Assembly (NCBI GenBank): GCA_027660625.1 | Contig: JAQDNC010000001.1 | Span: 124,001 to 188,000 of the forward strand | DNA from: Coriobacteriaceae bacterium AM100-PB1-1D-6A | Lineage (GTDB): Bacteria; Actinomycetota; Coriobacteriia; Coriobacteriales; Coriobacteriaceae | Length of the DNA stretch: 64,000 nt | Reading direction: 5' to 3' | Shown: piece by piece, positions 33,032-41,313 of the stretch | Numbering within the stretch: the stretch's first letter is position 1 | Layout of the letters: each line of letters opens with the position of its first letter | Position numbers and translations under genes: made by a program | Notes under the pieces: model-generated | What the model was told of the DNA's origin: nothing | The model's database searches: none | What the model saw: the letters and a program-made list of their open reading frames with translations, nothing else

Positions 33032-33658
33032 ATGAAGCGTCTATATCTACTCCGCCATGGTCAGACGGAATTCAACGTCAAAAAGCTCGTCCAGGGTCGC
33101 TGTGATTCACCGCTCACCGATTTAGGCCGTCAGCAAGCCGGGATGGCAGCCGCATGGCTCAAAGCCCACGGCGTCGTCCCCGACAAAGTGGTCTCATCAC
33201 CCTTAGGCCGAGCCATGGACACAGCTCAGCTCGTCGCAACCGAACTCCTTGGCCCGGACGCAGCAGCCGAGCCCTGCGAAGGCATCATCGAGCGCTGCTA
33301 CGGCACCTTCGAAGAAGGCCCCCACGACGCCCTGCCCACCGACGTCTGGGATCCGGGCGAGGATTTGGTCCCCTTCGGAGGAGAAGGAAGCAAAGCGTTG
33401 CAAGAACGCATGGTAGCCACCCTCACCAATCTCATGGGCGCCAAGGGCATCGAAACCCTCCTAGCAGTAAGCCACGGCAGCGCCAGCCGCCAATTTATCA
33501 AGGCTGTAGCCCCAGGGGGCTTCGAGTTCCCAACAAAACTCCCCAACTGCGCCATCATGATTTTCGATTTCGAAGAGGAAAAGTCGGGAGAAGAAGGCAA
33601 CGCGCCCCAATCCAAGTTTATCTTGCAGCAAATCATCGATCCTCAACAAAGTAATTAG
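33032..33658 (+). CDS. Histidine phosphatase family protein (phosphoglycerate mutase-like)
   Basis: The 208-residue protein has the phospho-His signature LYLLRHGQTEFN at residues 4-15 and the second His in AVSHGSASRQF near 147. It probably hydrolyses a small phosphorylated substrate in the cytoplasm; GpmB-like or CobC-like roles cannot be separated. Codon choice is unlike most neighbours, with many A- and C-ending codons and few ending in G. That is the same bias as in the 3' third of the aminotransferase gene at 2145. The nested repeat copy 3 starts about 45 bases after its stop. Confidence 0.85.
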   Translation: MKRLYLLRHGQTEFNVKKLVQGRCDSPLTDLGRQQAGMAAAWLKAHGVVPDKVVSSPLGRAMDTAQLVATELLGPDAAAEPCEGIIERCYGTFEEGPHDALPTDVWDPGEDLVPFGGEGSKALQERMVATLTNLMGAKGIETLLAVSHGSASRQFIKAVAPGGFEFPTKLPNCAIMIFDFEEEKSGEEGNAPQSKFILQQIIDPQQSN

Positions 33659-33702
33659 CTGAGCGAGCAGAGTTAAGCAGACATCAACGTGTCGTCTCCC
33701 GA

Positions 33703-33839
33703 GCACGGCGGAGGGCCGGAGAAATATATTAAGGTCATCGCGAGTTCCGCACGCAAAGGAGAGCACTTAATGTGCTCTCCGTCTTGCGCAGGACTGTAGA
33801 GCAGGGACCTTAATATATTTCTCCGGCCCTCCGCCGTGC
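33703..33839. repeat. Nested inverted-repeat element, copy 3 (upstream of rplC)
   Basis: Perfect 34-bp arms at 33703-33736 and 33806-33839 enclose a 69-base core with inner hairpin GGAGAGCAC / GTGCTCTCC around TTAA. The core shares CGCGAGTTCCGCACG, CACTTAATGTG and CAGGACTGTAGAGCAG with copy 2. Arm sequence is unrelated to the other copies except for a GC-rich distal and AT-rich proximal half. Confidence 0.85.
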
Positions 33840-33918
33840 CCAGGAGCCATCCACGCACTTTACCTGCGTAAACAATGTGAGTGAAATATGAATCTCGATG
33901 GATACGCCCGCAGCCGTG

Positions 33919-33924
33919 TATACT
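33919..33924 (+). promoter_or_regulatory. Likely -10 element of the rplC operon promoter
   Basis: TATACT is preceded by CCGTG. No clear -35 hexamer is visible at 16-18 bases. The same CCGTGTATAC word recurs at about 35778 before rplB. Confidence 0.45.
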
Positions 33925-34035
33925 AAACAGCTGTGTGTAACCAGGGGAGTATTCTGGCTGGACAAAATGCCTGCTTAATAGGGTTGTCAGGTAGTCCGGA
34001 CGCAATACAAGGCTGGGGAGCACGTCGTGTAAGTA

Positions 34036-34087
34036 GTGGTCCTCTAGGGGCGTACGCTCGGTGGTGTACGCATTGTCCCAAGACCAC
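34036..34087 (+). ncRNA. Structured leader upstream of rplC
   Basis: GTGGTC (34036-34041) pairs with GACCAC (34082-34087). Inside, GCGTAC pairs with GTACGC. The folded element ends about 20 bases before the start codon and is placed where a ribosomal protein (L3 or L4) could bind its own message. I do not recognise it as a known leader class. Confidence 0.5.
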
Positions 34088-34107
34088 GCGAGAGTTGGGA
34101 TCATATC

Positions 34108-34728
34108 TTGATCAGCATGATTCTCGGCCGCAAGATTGGCATGACCCAGGTTTGGGACGAGGACGATAACGTCGTTCCCGTCACGGTCATCCAGGCTGGC
34201 CCCTGCGCTGTCTCGCAGGTTAAAACTCAGGCAACCGACGGCTATGACGCCGTCCAGATCGGTTTCGGCGACATCAAGGCCAAGAACGTGAACAAGCCCA
34301 TGGCTGGTCACTTCGCCAAGGCTGGCGTCGAGCCTGTCCGCTTCCTTCGTGAGGTCCGCGTCGAGAACGGCGAGGAGCACAAGGTCGGCGAGGTCGTCAC
34401 CGTCGCTGATTTCGCTGATGTCGAGAAGGTCGACGTCATCGGTACCTCCAAGGGTAAGGGCTTTCAGGGTCGCATCAAGCGCTGGGGTCAGCGCCGCGGT
34501 CCTATGACGCATGGTTCTCACTTCCAGCGTCACCCCGGTTCTATCGGTCAGTGCGCCTATCCTGCGCGCGTCCTCAAGGGCGTCAAGATGGCCGGTCACA
34601 TGGGTAACGAGCGCGTTACCGTCAAGAACCTTTCCGTTGTCCGCATCGATGCCGAGCAGAACCTCATCTTGGTCAAGGGCGCTGTCCCGGGTGCCAAGAA
34701 TGGTCTCGTCGCCATCCGTATGGCCTAA
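34108..34728 (+). CDS. rplC: 50S ribosomal protein L3
   Basis: The 206-residue protein is L3, an early-assembly 50S protein reaching the peptidyl transferase centre. [16 protein letters not shown] opens it and [28 protein letters not shown] near 112-140 is the extended loop. The start is TTG 34108; ATG 34117 in frame would also give a plausible L3. It is the first gene of this ribosomal block, because rpsJ is located nearly 14 kb upstream. Confidence 0.96.
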   Translation: MISMILGRKIGMTQVWDEDDNVVPVTVIQAGPCAVSQVKTQATDGYDAVQIGFGDIKAKNVNKPMAGHFAKAGVEPVRFLREVRVENGEEHKVGEVVTVADFADVEKVDVIGTSKGKGFQGRIKRWGQRRGPMTHGSHFQRHPGSIGQCAYPARVLKGVKMAGHMGNERVTVKNLSVVRIDAEQNLILVKGAVPGAKNGLVAIRMA

Positions 34729-34774
34729 GGGCCCAGCCCATTTAGCCCAGCGTCATACCAAGGAGAACACTTAA

Positions 34775-35401
34775 ATGGCAAAGTTTGAAGTAAAGAACAG
34801 CGAGGGCAAGAAGGTCGCCGAGGCCGAGCTCGCCGCTGAGGTGTACGGCATCGAGCCGAACATCCACGTTATGCACCACATCGTCAAGTGCCAGATGGCC
34901 TCTTGGCGTCAGGGCACCCAGTCTGCTAAGGGTCGCTCTGAGGTTTCCGGTGGCGGCAAGAAGCCTTGGCGTCAGAAGGGCACCGGCCGTGCCCGCCAGG
35001 GTTCCATCCGTGCTGCCCAGTGGCGTCACGGTGGCGTCGTCTTCGCCCCCAAGCCCCGTTCTTACGCTAAGCGTATGAACAACAAGGAGGTCAAGCTGGC
35101 TATGCGCTCCGCGCTGTCCGCCAAGCTGGCCGATGGCGAGCTCGTGCTCGTTGACGACTACGGCTTCGAGAAGCCTTCCACCAAGGCTGCCGTCGCCATG
35201 CTCAAGGCTCTCGGCCTTGAGGGCAAGCGTCTGACCATCATCGTTCGCGATGAGGACGTCAACGCCTACCTGTCGTTCCGCAACATTCCCAAGACGTTCA
35301 TCATCACCGCTGACGAGGCCAACACCTACGATCTCGTCAACAACAACGCTGTGCTGATGCCCGCCGACATCGCCGCTCACTTCGGGGAGGTGCTTGCATA
35401 A
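34775..35401 (+). CDS. rplD: 50S ribosomal protein L4
   Basis: The 208-residue protein is L4. The extended loop GRSEVSGGGKKPWRQKGTGRARQG near residues 52-75 lines the peptide exit tunnel, and ALSAKLADGELVLVDD follows. In E. coli L4 represses its own operon, and the structured leader before rplC would be a possible site. AAGGAG precedes the ATG; rplW begins immediately after the stop. Confidence 0.96.
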   Translation: MAKFEVKNSEGKKVAEAELAAEVYGIEPNIHVMHHIVKCQMASWRQGTQSAKGRSEVSGGGKKPWRQKGTGRARQGSIRAAQWRHGGVVFAPKPRSYAKRMNNKEVKLAMRSALSAKLADGELVLVDDYGFEKPSTKAAVAMLKALGLEGKRLTIIVRDEDVNAYLSFRNIPKTFIITADEANTYDLVNNNAVLMPADIAAHFGEVLA

Positions 35402-35689
35402 ATGACCGCCCACGAGATCATCATCCGTCCGATCGTGTCCGAGCGTTCCTTCTCCGGCATGGAGCAGAACAAGTACACGTTCGAGGTCGCCAAGGATGCT
35501 AACAAGTATCAGATCAAGGACGCTGTCGAGGAGATCTTCGGCGTCAAGGTCGTTCGCGTGAACACCCTGACGGTCAAGCCCAAGACCAAGCGCGTGCGCT
35601 ATGTCGCCGGCAAGACCCGTTCTTGGAAGAAGGCCATCGTCACGCTGGCCGAGGGTGACACCATCGAGGTCTTTGGCAACCAGGCCTAA
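35402..35689 (+). CDS. rplW: 50S ribosomal protein L23
   Basis: The 95-residue protein is L23, at the tunnel exit where SRP and trigger factor dock. IIRPIVSERSFSGMEQNKYTFEVAKDANK and TVKPKTKRVRY are typical. It starts directly after the rplD stop, with GGGGAGG in the end of rplD as ribosome site. Confidence 0.95.
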   Translation: MTAHEIIIRPIVSERSFSGMEQNKYTFEVAKDANKYQIKDAVEEIFGVKVVRVNTLTVKPKTKRVRYVAGKTRSWKKAIVTLAEGDTIEVFGNQA

Positions 35690-35707
35690 GACTCGCTGCT
35701 GTTGAGT

Positions 35708-35743
35708 GAGCTCATGCCTCCCAAATAGGGGAGGCGGGAGCTC
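35708..35743 (+). promoter_or_regulatory. Intercistronic hairpin between rplW and rplB
   Basis: GAGCTC at both ends and GCCTCCC/GGAGGC inside form a strong stem without a following T-run. It lies in an unusually long 179-base gap, which also has CCGTGTATAC near 35778 (possible internal promoter) and a second GAATCC/GGATTC hairpin just before rplB. It may attenuate or process the message. Confidence 0.55.
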
Positions 35744-35868
35744 AAGGTTTTGGGCGTATAAAATGGACACGCCCGGAACCGTGTATACGTCCGGTGTCAT
35801 CGCACCCGAGGCAGAACCTCGAATCCCTGTCTGCGATGGCTAACGGATTCCTATTGAAAGGGATTGTA

Positions 35869-36699
35869 ATGGCTGTAAAGCACCTTAAGCCGACCTCCGC
35901 TGGTAGGCGTTGGCAGACGATCTCCGACTTCTCCGAGATCACCTGCACCAAGCCCGAGAAGTCTCTTCTCGAGCCCCTGCCCAAGAAGGCCGGTCGTAAC
36001 AACAACGGCCGCATCACCACCCGCCACCAGGGCGGCGGCGTGAAGCGTCGTTACCGCGTGATCGACTTCAAGCGCAACAAGGACGGCGTGCCCGCCAAGG
36101 TTGCCACGATCGAGTACGATCCGAACCGTTCCGCTCGCATCGCTCTGCTGCACTACGCTGACGGTGAGAAGCGCTACATCCTGGCCCCCAAGGGCCTCGA
36201 GGTCGGTCAGACCATCATGTCCGGTTCTGACGCCGACATCAAGCCGGGCAACGCTCTGCCCCTCGCCGACATCCCCGTCGGTACGCTCATCCACGCCGTC
36301 GAGTTCCAGCCGGGCAAGGGCGCTGCTATCGCCCGTTCCGCCGGTAACTCCTGCCAGCTGATGGGTAAGGAGGGCAAGTACGCTATCGTCCGTATGCCTT
36401 CCTCCGAGATGCGCCGCATCCTCGTTACCTGCCGCGCCACCGTCGGTGAGGTCGGCAACGCCGATCACTCCAACATCGTCATCGGCAAGGCCGGCCGTAA
36501 GCGTCACATGAACGTGCGCCCGACCGTCCGCGGTACCGTCATGAACCCTGTCGACCACCCGCACGGCGGTGGCGAGGGCAAGAACCACACCTCTGGTCGT
36601 CCCTCCGTTACCCCCTGGGGTAAGCCGACGAAGGGCCTTCGTACGCGCAAGAAGAAGAAGGTCTCGAACCAGCACATCATTCGTCGCCGTAAGAAGTAA
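35869..36699 (+). CDS. rplB: 50S ribosomal protein L2
   Basis: The 276-residue protein is L2, needed for subunit joining and peptidyl transfer. [22 protein letters not shown] near residue 52 and the C-terminal [24 protein letters not shown], with the conserved His near 229, are intact. ATG 35869 gives the standard [14 protein letters not shown] start, with GAAAGGGA upstream; longer in-frame starts are not needed. Confidence 0.96.
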   Translation: MAVKHLKPTSAGRRWQTISDFSEITCTKPEKSLLEPLPKKAGRNNNGRITTRHQGGGVKRRYRVIDFKRNKDGVPAKVATIEYDPNRSARIALLHYADGEKRYILAPKGLEVGQTIMSGSDADIKPGNALPLADIPVGTLIHAVEFQPGKGAAIARSAGNSCQLMGKEGKYAIVRMPSSEMRRILVTCRATVGEVGNADHSNIVIGKAGRKRHMNVRPTVRGTVMNPVDHPHGGGEGKNHTSGRPSVTPWGKPTKGLRTRKKKKVSNQHIIRRRKK

Positions 36700-36731
36700 T
36701 TTCGGATACCGAGTTTTAGGAGAAAGCACTT

Positions 36732-36992
36732 ATGAGCAGAAGTCTCAAAAAGGGCCCGTTCGTGGAGACTCGCCTTCTCTCGCGTATCACCGCGATGAAC
36801 GAGGCTGGCAAGAAGGACGTCGTGAAGACCTGGTCCCGCGCGTCCACCATCTTCCCCGAGATGGTTGGTCACACCATCGCCGTCCACGACGGCCGCAAGC
36901 ATGTGCCCGTGTATGTTACCGAGTCCATGGTTGGTCACAAGCTCGGCGAGTTCGCGCCGACTCGTACGTTCCGTGGCCACAAGGCCAAATAG
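36732..36992 (+). CDS. rpsS: 30S ribosomal protein S19
   Basis: The 86-residue protein is S19, in the 30S head near S13. [16 protein letters not shown] and [15 protein letters not shown] are canonical. TAGGAG precedes the ATG. Order rplB-rpsS-rplV is the normal S10-operon order. Confidence 0.96.
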   Translation: MSRSLKKGPFVETRLLSRITAMNEAGKKDVVKTWSRASTIFPEMVGHTIAVHDGRKHVPVYVTESMVGHKLGEFAPTRTFRGHKAK

Positions 36993-37006
36993 GGGGTTAA
37001 CCGTAA

Positions 37007-37378
37007 ATGGCAACTAAGTCTATTGAAACTGAGGCCACCGAGGTTCGCGCCGTCGCTAAGTACGTGCGTGTTTCCCCCAGCAAGGCCCGTCTGGTGGTCG
37101 ATCTGATCCGCCGCAAGCCTGTCGCTCAGGCCTTCGACATCCTCCACTTCTGCGACCGCGCCGTCGCCGTGGATGTCGAGAAGGTTCTCCGTTCCGCCGT
37201 TGCGAACGCCGAGAACAACAACGGTCTGCGTGCCGACAACCTGGTTGTCGCCGCTGCCTATGTTGACGAGGGTCCGACGCTTAAGCGCATCCGTCCCCGC
37301 GCCAAGGGTTCCGCTTCTCGCATTCTGAAGCGTACTTCCCACATCACCGTCGTCGTTGCTCCTCGAAAGGAGGCGTAA
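37007..37378 (+). CDS. rplV: 50S ribosomal protein L22
   Basis: The 123-residue protein is L22, whose loop lines the exit tunnel. [18 protein letters not shown] near residues 23-40 and the C-terminal hairpin [17 protein letters not shown] are present. The loop shows no gross insertion. rpsC starts 6 bases after the stop. Confidence 0.95.
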   Translation: MATKSIETEATEVRAVAKYVRVSPSKARLVVDLIRRKPVAQAFDILHFCDRAVAVDVEKVLRSAVANAENNNGLRADNLVVAAAYVDEGPTLKRIRPRAKGSASRILKRTSHITVVVAPRKEA

Positions 37379-37384
37379 AGCTGT

Positions 37385-38095
37385 ATGGGTCAGAAAGTCT
37401 ACCCCACCGGCTTCCGTCTTGGCATCACCGAGAACTGGCGCTCCCGCTGGTTCGCAGAGAAGGATTACGCTAAGACCCTCGGTAACGATCTCGAGATCCG
37501 CAAGTATCTCGAGAAGCGTCTTTCCCGCGCAGCTGTCTCCCGCGTCGAGATCGAGCGCGCTGGCGACAAGGTGAAGGTCATCATCCTCACCGCTCGCCCC
37601 GGCGTTGTCATCGGTAAGAAGGGTGCCGAGATCGATACCCTCCGCACCGAGCTCGAGAAGGTCGCTGGCGTCTCCAAGGGCCAGCTCTCCGTCGACGTTG
37701 TCGAGATTAAGCGCCCCGAGCTCGACGCCAACCTCGTTGCTCAGTCTATCGCCGAGCAGCTCGAGGGCCGCGTTGCCTTCCGTCGCGCTATGCGCAAGGC
37801 TGTCCAGTCTGCCCGCAAGGCCGGCGCTAAGGGCATCCGTATCCAGTGCTCCGGTCGTCTCGGCGGTGCCGAGATGGGCCGTCGTGAGTGGTACCGCGAG
37901 GGTCGCGTGCCTCTGCATACCCTCCGTGCCAAGATCGACTACGGCACGGCTGTCGCCAGCACCACCATGGGCGCTTGCGGCGTGAAGGTCTGGATCTACC
38001 TGGGCGAGAAGCTCCCGGGCCAGCCTGTTCCCAACCCTGCACTCGAGGGCTCTTCCCGTCCTCGTCGTCGTAACTCCGAGAGGAGGGGTCAGTAG
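37385..38095 (+). CDS. rpsC: 30S ribosomal protein S3
   Basis: The 236-residue protein is S3, forming the mRNA entry site. [14 protein letters not shown] opens it; the KH domain contains [16 protein letters not shown] near residue 75, and the C-terminal domain contains [18 protein letters not shown] near 155. It ends with a basic tail. Its stop TAG shares its final G with the GTG start of rplP. Confidence 0.96.
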   Translation: MGQKVYPTGFRLGITENWRSRWFAEKDYAKTLGNDLEIRKYLEKRLSRAAVSRVEIERAGDKVKVIILTARPGVVIGKKGAEIDTLRTELEKVAGVSKGQLSVDVVEIKRPELDANLVAQSIAEQLEGRVAFRRAMRKAVQSARKAGAKGIRIQCSGRLGGAEMGRREWYREGRVPLHTLRAKIDYGTAVASTTMGACGVKVWIYLGEKLPGQPVPNPALEGSSRPRRRNSERRGQ

Positions 38096-38598
38096 TGCTT
38101 GCCCCTAAGCGTATTCTTCACCGCAAGGTGCAGCGTGGCTCCATGAAGGGCCAGGCCAAGGGTAATACCGAGCTGCATTTCGGCGAGTTTGGTATCCAGG
38201 CTCTCGAGGCCCATTGGATCACCAACCGTCAGATCGAGGCCGCTCGTATTGCCATGACCCGCTACATGAAGCGTGGCGGTCGTGTCTACATCACGATCTT
38301 CCCCGATAAGCCCATCACCAAGAAGCCTGCCGAGACTCGCATGGGTTCTGGTAAGGGTAACCCCGAGGAGTGGGTGGCCGTCGTCAAGCCCGGCCGCATC
38401 ATGTTCGAGGTCAAGGGCGTGCCCGAGGAGGTCGCTCGCGAGGCTCTGCGTCTTGCACAGCACAAGCTTCCCATCAAGACCAAGATTGTTGCTGCCAAGA
38501 ACGCTGAGCAGCGCATCGAGAAGGAGATGGCTGAGGAGGCCGCTCTCGAGGCCAAGTGGGCTGCTGAGGACGCCGCCGCCGCCAAGGAGGAGAACTAA
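38095..38598 (+). CDS. rplP: 50S ribosomal protein L16 with C-terminal tail
   Basis: The 167-residue protein is L16, near the A site. [19 protein letters not shown] and [19 protein letters not shown] are canonical. It is about 28-30 residues longer than common L16 because of an acidic, Ala-rich C-terminal tail ([17 protein letters not shown]). The start is GTG 38095, overlapping the rpsC stop by one base; AGAGGAGGGG lies upstream. The stop overlaps the rpmC start (TAATG). Confidence 0.95.
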   Translation: MLAPKRILHRKVQRGSMKGQAKGNTELHFGEFGIQALEAHWITNRQIEAARIAMTRYMKRGGRVYITIFPDKPITKKPAETRMGSGKGNPEEWVAVVKPGRIMFEVKGVPEEVAREALRLAQHKLPIKTKIVAAKNAEQRIEKEMAEEAALEAKWAAEDAAAAKEEN

Positions 38599-38813
38599 TG
38601 AAGCCCGCAGAGATTCGTGAGCTCTCGGACGCTCAGCTCGTTGAGAAGCTGAAGGAAATGCGCGCCGAGCTCTTTAACCTTCGTTTCCAGATGGCCACCA
38701 GCCAGCTGGACAACACCGCTCGCGTCAACACCGTGAAGAAGGACATCGCTCGCGTCCTCACGGAGCAGCGCGCCCGCGAGATTGCAGCGGAGAAGTCCGC
38801 TGTCGCCGAGTAG
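38598..38813 (+). CDS. rpmC: 50S ribosomal protein L29
   Basis: The 71-residue two-helix protein is L29, next to L23 at the tunnel exit. ELFNLRFQMATSQLDNTARV is the family core. It overlaps the rplP stop codon and is followed 16 bases later by rpsQ. Confidence 0.94.
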   Translation: MKPAEIRELSDAQLVEKLKEMRAELFNLRFQMATSQLDNTARVNTVKKDIARVLTEQRAREIAAEKSAVAE

Positions 38814-38829
38814 GACCTAAGGAGAGAAC

Positions 38830-39090
38830 ATGACTGATTCGCGTAACTCGCGTAAGGTCCGTACGGGTGTCGTTACCTCCGTCTCCGGTGCCAAGACCAT
38901 TGTTGTCACCATCACCGAGCGCAAGCGTCACCCCAAGTACGGCAAGATGATGGCCAGCTCCAAGAAGCTGCACGCTCACGACGAGGAGTGCACGGCTGGC
39001 GTGGGCGACACCGTCCGCGTTATGGAGACCCGTCCTATGTCCAAGATGAAGCGTTGGCGCCTCATCGAGGTCGTCGAGCGCGCTAAATAA
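38830..39090 (+). CDS. rpsQ: 30S ribosomal protein S17
   Basis: The 86-residue OB-fold protein is S17, a primary 16S rRNA binder. RKVRTGVVTSVSGAKTIVV and GDTVRVMETRPMSKMKRWRL are canonical. AAGGAGAG precedes the ATG. A 118-base structured gap follows before rplN. Confidence 0.95.
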   Translation: MTDSRNSRKVRTGVVTSVSGAKTIVVTITERKRHPKYGKMMASSKKLHAHDEECTAGVGDTVRVMETRPMSKMKRWRLIEVVERAK

Positions 39091-39117
39091 GCAGTCGCTC
39101 TTACGACTTGTACGTTT

Positions 39118-39183
39118 CCGAAGATGTGCGTATGCCTGGCTTGCATACCACGGGCCGCATAAAGGCTGCGCACCTCTCTTCGG
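39118..39183 (+). ncRNA. Structured RNA between rpsQ and rplN
   Basis: CCGAAGA (39118-39124) pairs with TCTTCGG (39177-39183). GTGCG pairs with CGCAC inside, and GTATGC/GCATAC plus GGCC/GGCT form two further arms. The result is a possible three-way junction ending about 25 bases before rplN. It is a candidate leader for autogenous control at the S10/spc boundary. Confidence 0.5.
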
Positions 39184-39208
39184 TTCTTAGTTCGGAGGAA
39201 CATCTACC

Positions 39209-39577
39209 ATGATTCAGATGCAAACCATGCTGAACGTCGCCGACAACTCCGGCGCTCGCAAGATTCGCTGCATCAAGGTGCTTGGCGGTTCCAAGCGTCG
39301 TTATGCAGGCATCGGCGATGTGTTCATCGGTGCTGTCCAGGAGGCTACCCCTGGCGCCAACGTCAAGAAGAAGGACGTTGTCCGTTGCGTCGTCGTTCGC
39401 ACCGTTAAGGAGATCCGCCGCAAGGATGGCTCCTACATTCGCTTTGATGAGAACGCCTGCGTTGTCATCAACAACGATGGTTCGCCCGTCGGCACCCGTA
39501 TCTTCGGGCCCGTCGCTCGCGAGCTTCGTGACAAGAAGTACATGAAGATCGTCTCGCTCGCTCCCGAGACCCTGTAG
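39209..39577 (+). CDS. rplN: 50S ribosomal protein L14
   Basis: The 122-residue protein is L14. [37 protein letters not shown] and the C-terminal [17 protein letters not shown] are canonical. CGGAGG precedes the ATG. In other bacteria rplN starts the spc operon, as the gap and leader here also suggest. Confidence 0.96.
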   Translation: MIQMQTMLNVADNSGARKIRCIKVLGGSKRRYAGIGDVFIGAVQEATPGANVKKKDVVRCVVVRTVKEIRRKDGSYIRFDENACVVINNDGSPVGTRIFGPVARELRDKKYMKIVSLAPETL

Positions 39578-39590
39578 TTAGGGGAGATAT

Positions 39591-39896
39591 ATGTATATCA
39601 AGAAGGGCGATAAGGTCCAGGTTCTCTCTGGTAAGGATCGCGGCAAGCAGGGCGTTGTCCTGCGTGCTCTCCCCGCCGAGAACAAGGTCGTTGTCGAGGG
39701 CGTTTCGGTCGTCAAGAAGGCCGTCAAGCCCAACGCTGCCAACCAGCAGGGCGGCATCGTTTCGCAGGAGGCTCCCATCGACGCCTCCAACGTCAATCTC
39801 GTCTGCCCCGAGTGCGGTAAGGTTACCCGCGTCGGTCACGAGAAGGACGGCAAGAACAAGCTGCGCGTCTGCAAGAAGTGCGGTCACAAGTTCTAA
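39591..39896 (+). CDS. rplX: 50S ribosomal protein L24
   Basis: The 101-residue KOW-domain protein is L24, an assembly initiator. [20 protein letters not shown] is the KOW motif, and a C-terminal [27 protein letters not shown] gives two Cys pairs, a probable zinc site seen in part of the family. A terminator follows; rplE, the usual next gene, is absent. Confidence 0.95.
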   Translation: MYIKKGDKVQVLSGKDRGKQGVVLRALPAENKVVVEGVSVVKKAVKPNAANQQGGIVSQEAPIDASNVNLVCPECGKVTRVGHEKDGKNKLRVCKKCGHKF

Positions 39897-39922
39897 GCTG
39901 CCCGCAACATCAAGTTGCTAGC

Positions 39923-39957
39923 AAAGGCCCGGATGCCACGGCACCCGGGCCTTTTTC
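39923..39957 (+). terminator. Intrinsic terminator after rplX
   Basis: AAAGGCCCGG pairs with CCGGGCCTTT, followed by more T. It ends the ribosomal block. The rest of 39958-40230 holds a CACTCATT/AATGAGTG hairpin near 39970-40002 with GGGGACAG in its loop, and no gene. Confidence 0.85.
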
Positions 39958-40230
39958 TATCCCTACTCATTGCACTCATTGGGGACAGACTTAAATGAGT
40001 GCCCTTAATGGGCAAGCATAGATGAGCGGGTGCGCTGTACAAATTGCTTGTGTGCGCGTTTATGCGCGTTAGATTGCGTTAATTGCACACCCATGCGTAT
40101 AGATGCGCCGTTTTCGGGACAACAATGACCGTTTAGCGGTGAGATACGCAAAAACGCGCACAGAAGCGCGTGTTTGTGCGAATATAGAGCTGTCAGAAAG
40201 CAAGGCGTTCTATGACACAGGAGGCACATA

Positions 40231-41310
40231 ATGGCAGATTCCAAGCAGGCTCCGCTCGACGCCGCGGCAGCCGCAAAAGCAGCGTTCGCTTCGGTCCAGG
40301 ACAAGCCATTCCCCGACGATATCTTTACGGCTCCCGAGCTTCGTTGGGCTGTGATCGGGTGCGGCGTTATCGCCAACCAGATGGCCCAGTCTCTCGCTCT
40401 TGCCGGCCGCAAGCTTGCGGGCGTCGCCAACCGTACGCTGTCCAAGGCTCAGGCTTTTGCTGAGCAGTATGGCATCGAGAAGGTCTATGAATCGGTTGAG
40501 GACCTCTACGCCGATCCGGGCATCGACGCCGTCTATATCACCACGCCGCACAACACGCATATCACCTATCTGCGTGACGCGCTGGCCGCCGGCAAGCACG
40601 TGCTCTGCGAGAAAGCCATTACCCTCAATTCCGCTGAGCTCGACGAGGCGCGTGCCATCGCCGACGAGCACAACGTCGTCCTCATGGACGCCACCACGGT
40701 GCTTCATATGCCCTTGTATCAAGAGCTGCGCCGTCGCATGGATGCCGGCGAGTTTGGTCGCATGAACCTCGCCCAGCTCAACTTTGGTAGCTACAAGGAG
40801 TACGGCGATCTGACCAATCGCTTCTACAACCGCAACCTTGCTGGCGGTGCCATGCTCGACATTGGCGTGTATGCCCTGTCCGTCATGCGTCTCTTTATGG
40901 CAAGCCAGCCCATTGAGGTCGTTTCGTTGGGCAACACCTGTGAGACCGGTGTTGACGTTGCGGGCGGCATCGTCTGCCGTAATGCCGAGCAGCAGCTGGG
41001 TGTTGTGAGCCTCACGCTCCACTCCAAGCAACCCAAGCGCTCGATTATTAGCTTCGATAAGTGCTATATCGAGGTCAACGAGTATCCGCGCGCCGATCAC
41101 GCGACTATCGTGTGGACTGCGGACGGCCACCGCGAGGAGGTCCACGCCGGCACCGAGGCTTACGCCCTTTGCTATGAGATGGCCGATCTTGAGAAGGCCG
41201 TTGCCGGCGACGACTCTAAGCGTGAGCTTCTGGGCTATGCTTCTGATGTTATGGAGCTGATGACCAAGCTACGCGCCGACTGGGGAGTCGTGTACCCCGA
41301 GGAGGAGTAA
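40231..41310 (+). CDS. Gfo/Idh/MocA family oxidoreductase
   Basis: The 359-residue protein has the NAD(P)-binding AVIGCGVIANQMAQSLA near residue 37 and EKAITLNSAEL near 130, with the EKP-type Lys of the family (here EKA). The C-terminal alpha/beta domain contains GGAMLDIGVYALSVMRL. It probably oxidises or reduces a sugar, inositol or related polyol. An N-terminal extension of about 30 residues precedes the Rossmann domain. AGGAGG precedes the ATG. The DeoR regulator starts 3 bases after it, implying sugar-responsive control. Confidence 0.88.
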   Translation: MADSKQAPLDAAAAAKAAFASVQDKPFPDDIFTAPELRWAVIGCGVIANQMAQSLALAGRKLAGVANRTLSKAQAFAEQYGIEKVYESVEDLYADPGIDAVYITTPHNTHITYLRDALAAGKHVLCEKAITLNSAELDEARAIADEHNVVLMDATTVLHMPLYQELRRRMDAGEFGRMNLAQLNFGSYKEYGDLTNRFYNRNLAGGAMLDIGVYALSVMRLFMASQPIEVVSLGNTCETGVDVAGGIVCRNAEQQLGVVSLTLHSKQPKRSIISFDKCYIEVNEYPRADHATIVWTADGHREEVHAGTEAYALCYEMADLEKAVAGDDSKRELLGYASDVMELMTKLRADWGVVYPEEE

Positions 41311-41313
41311 GCG

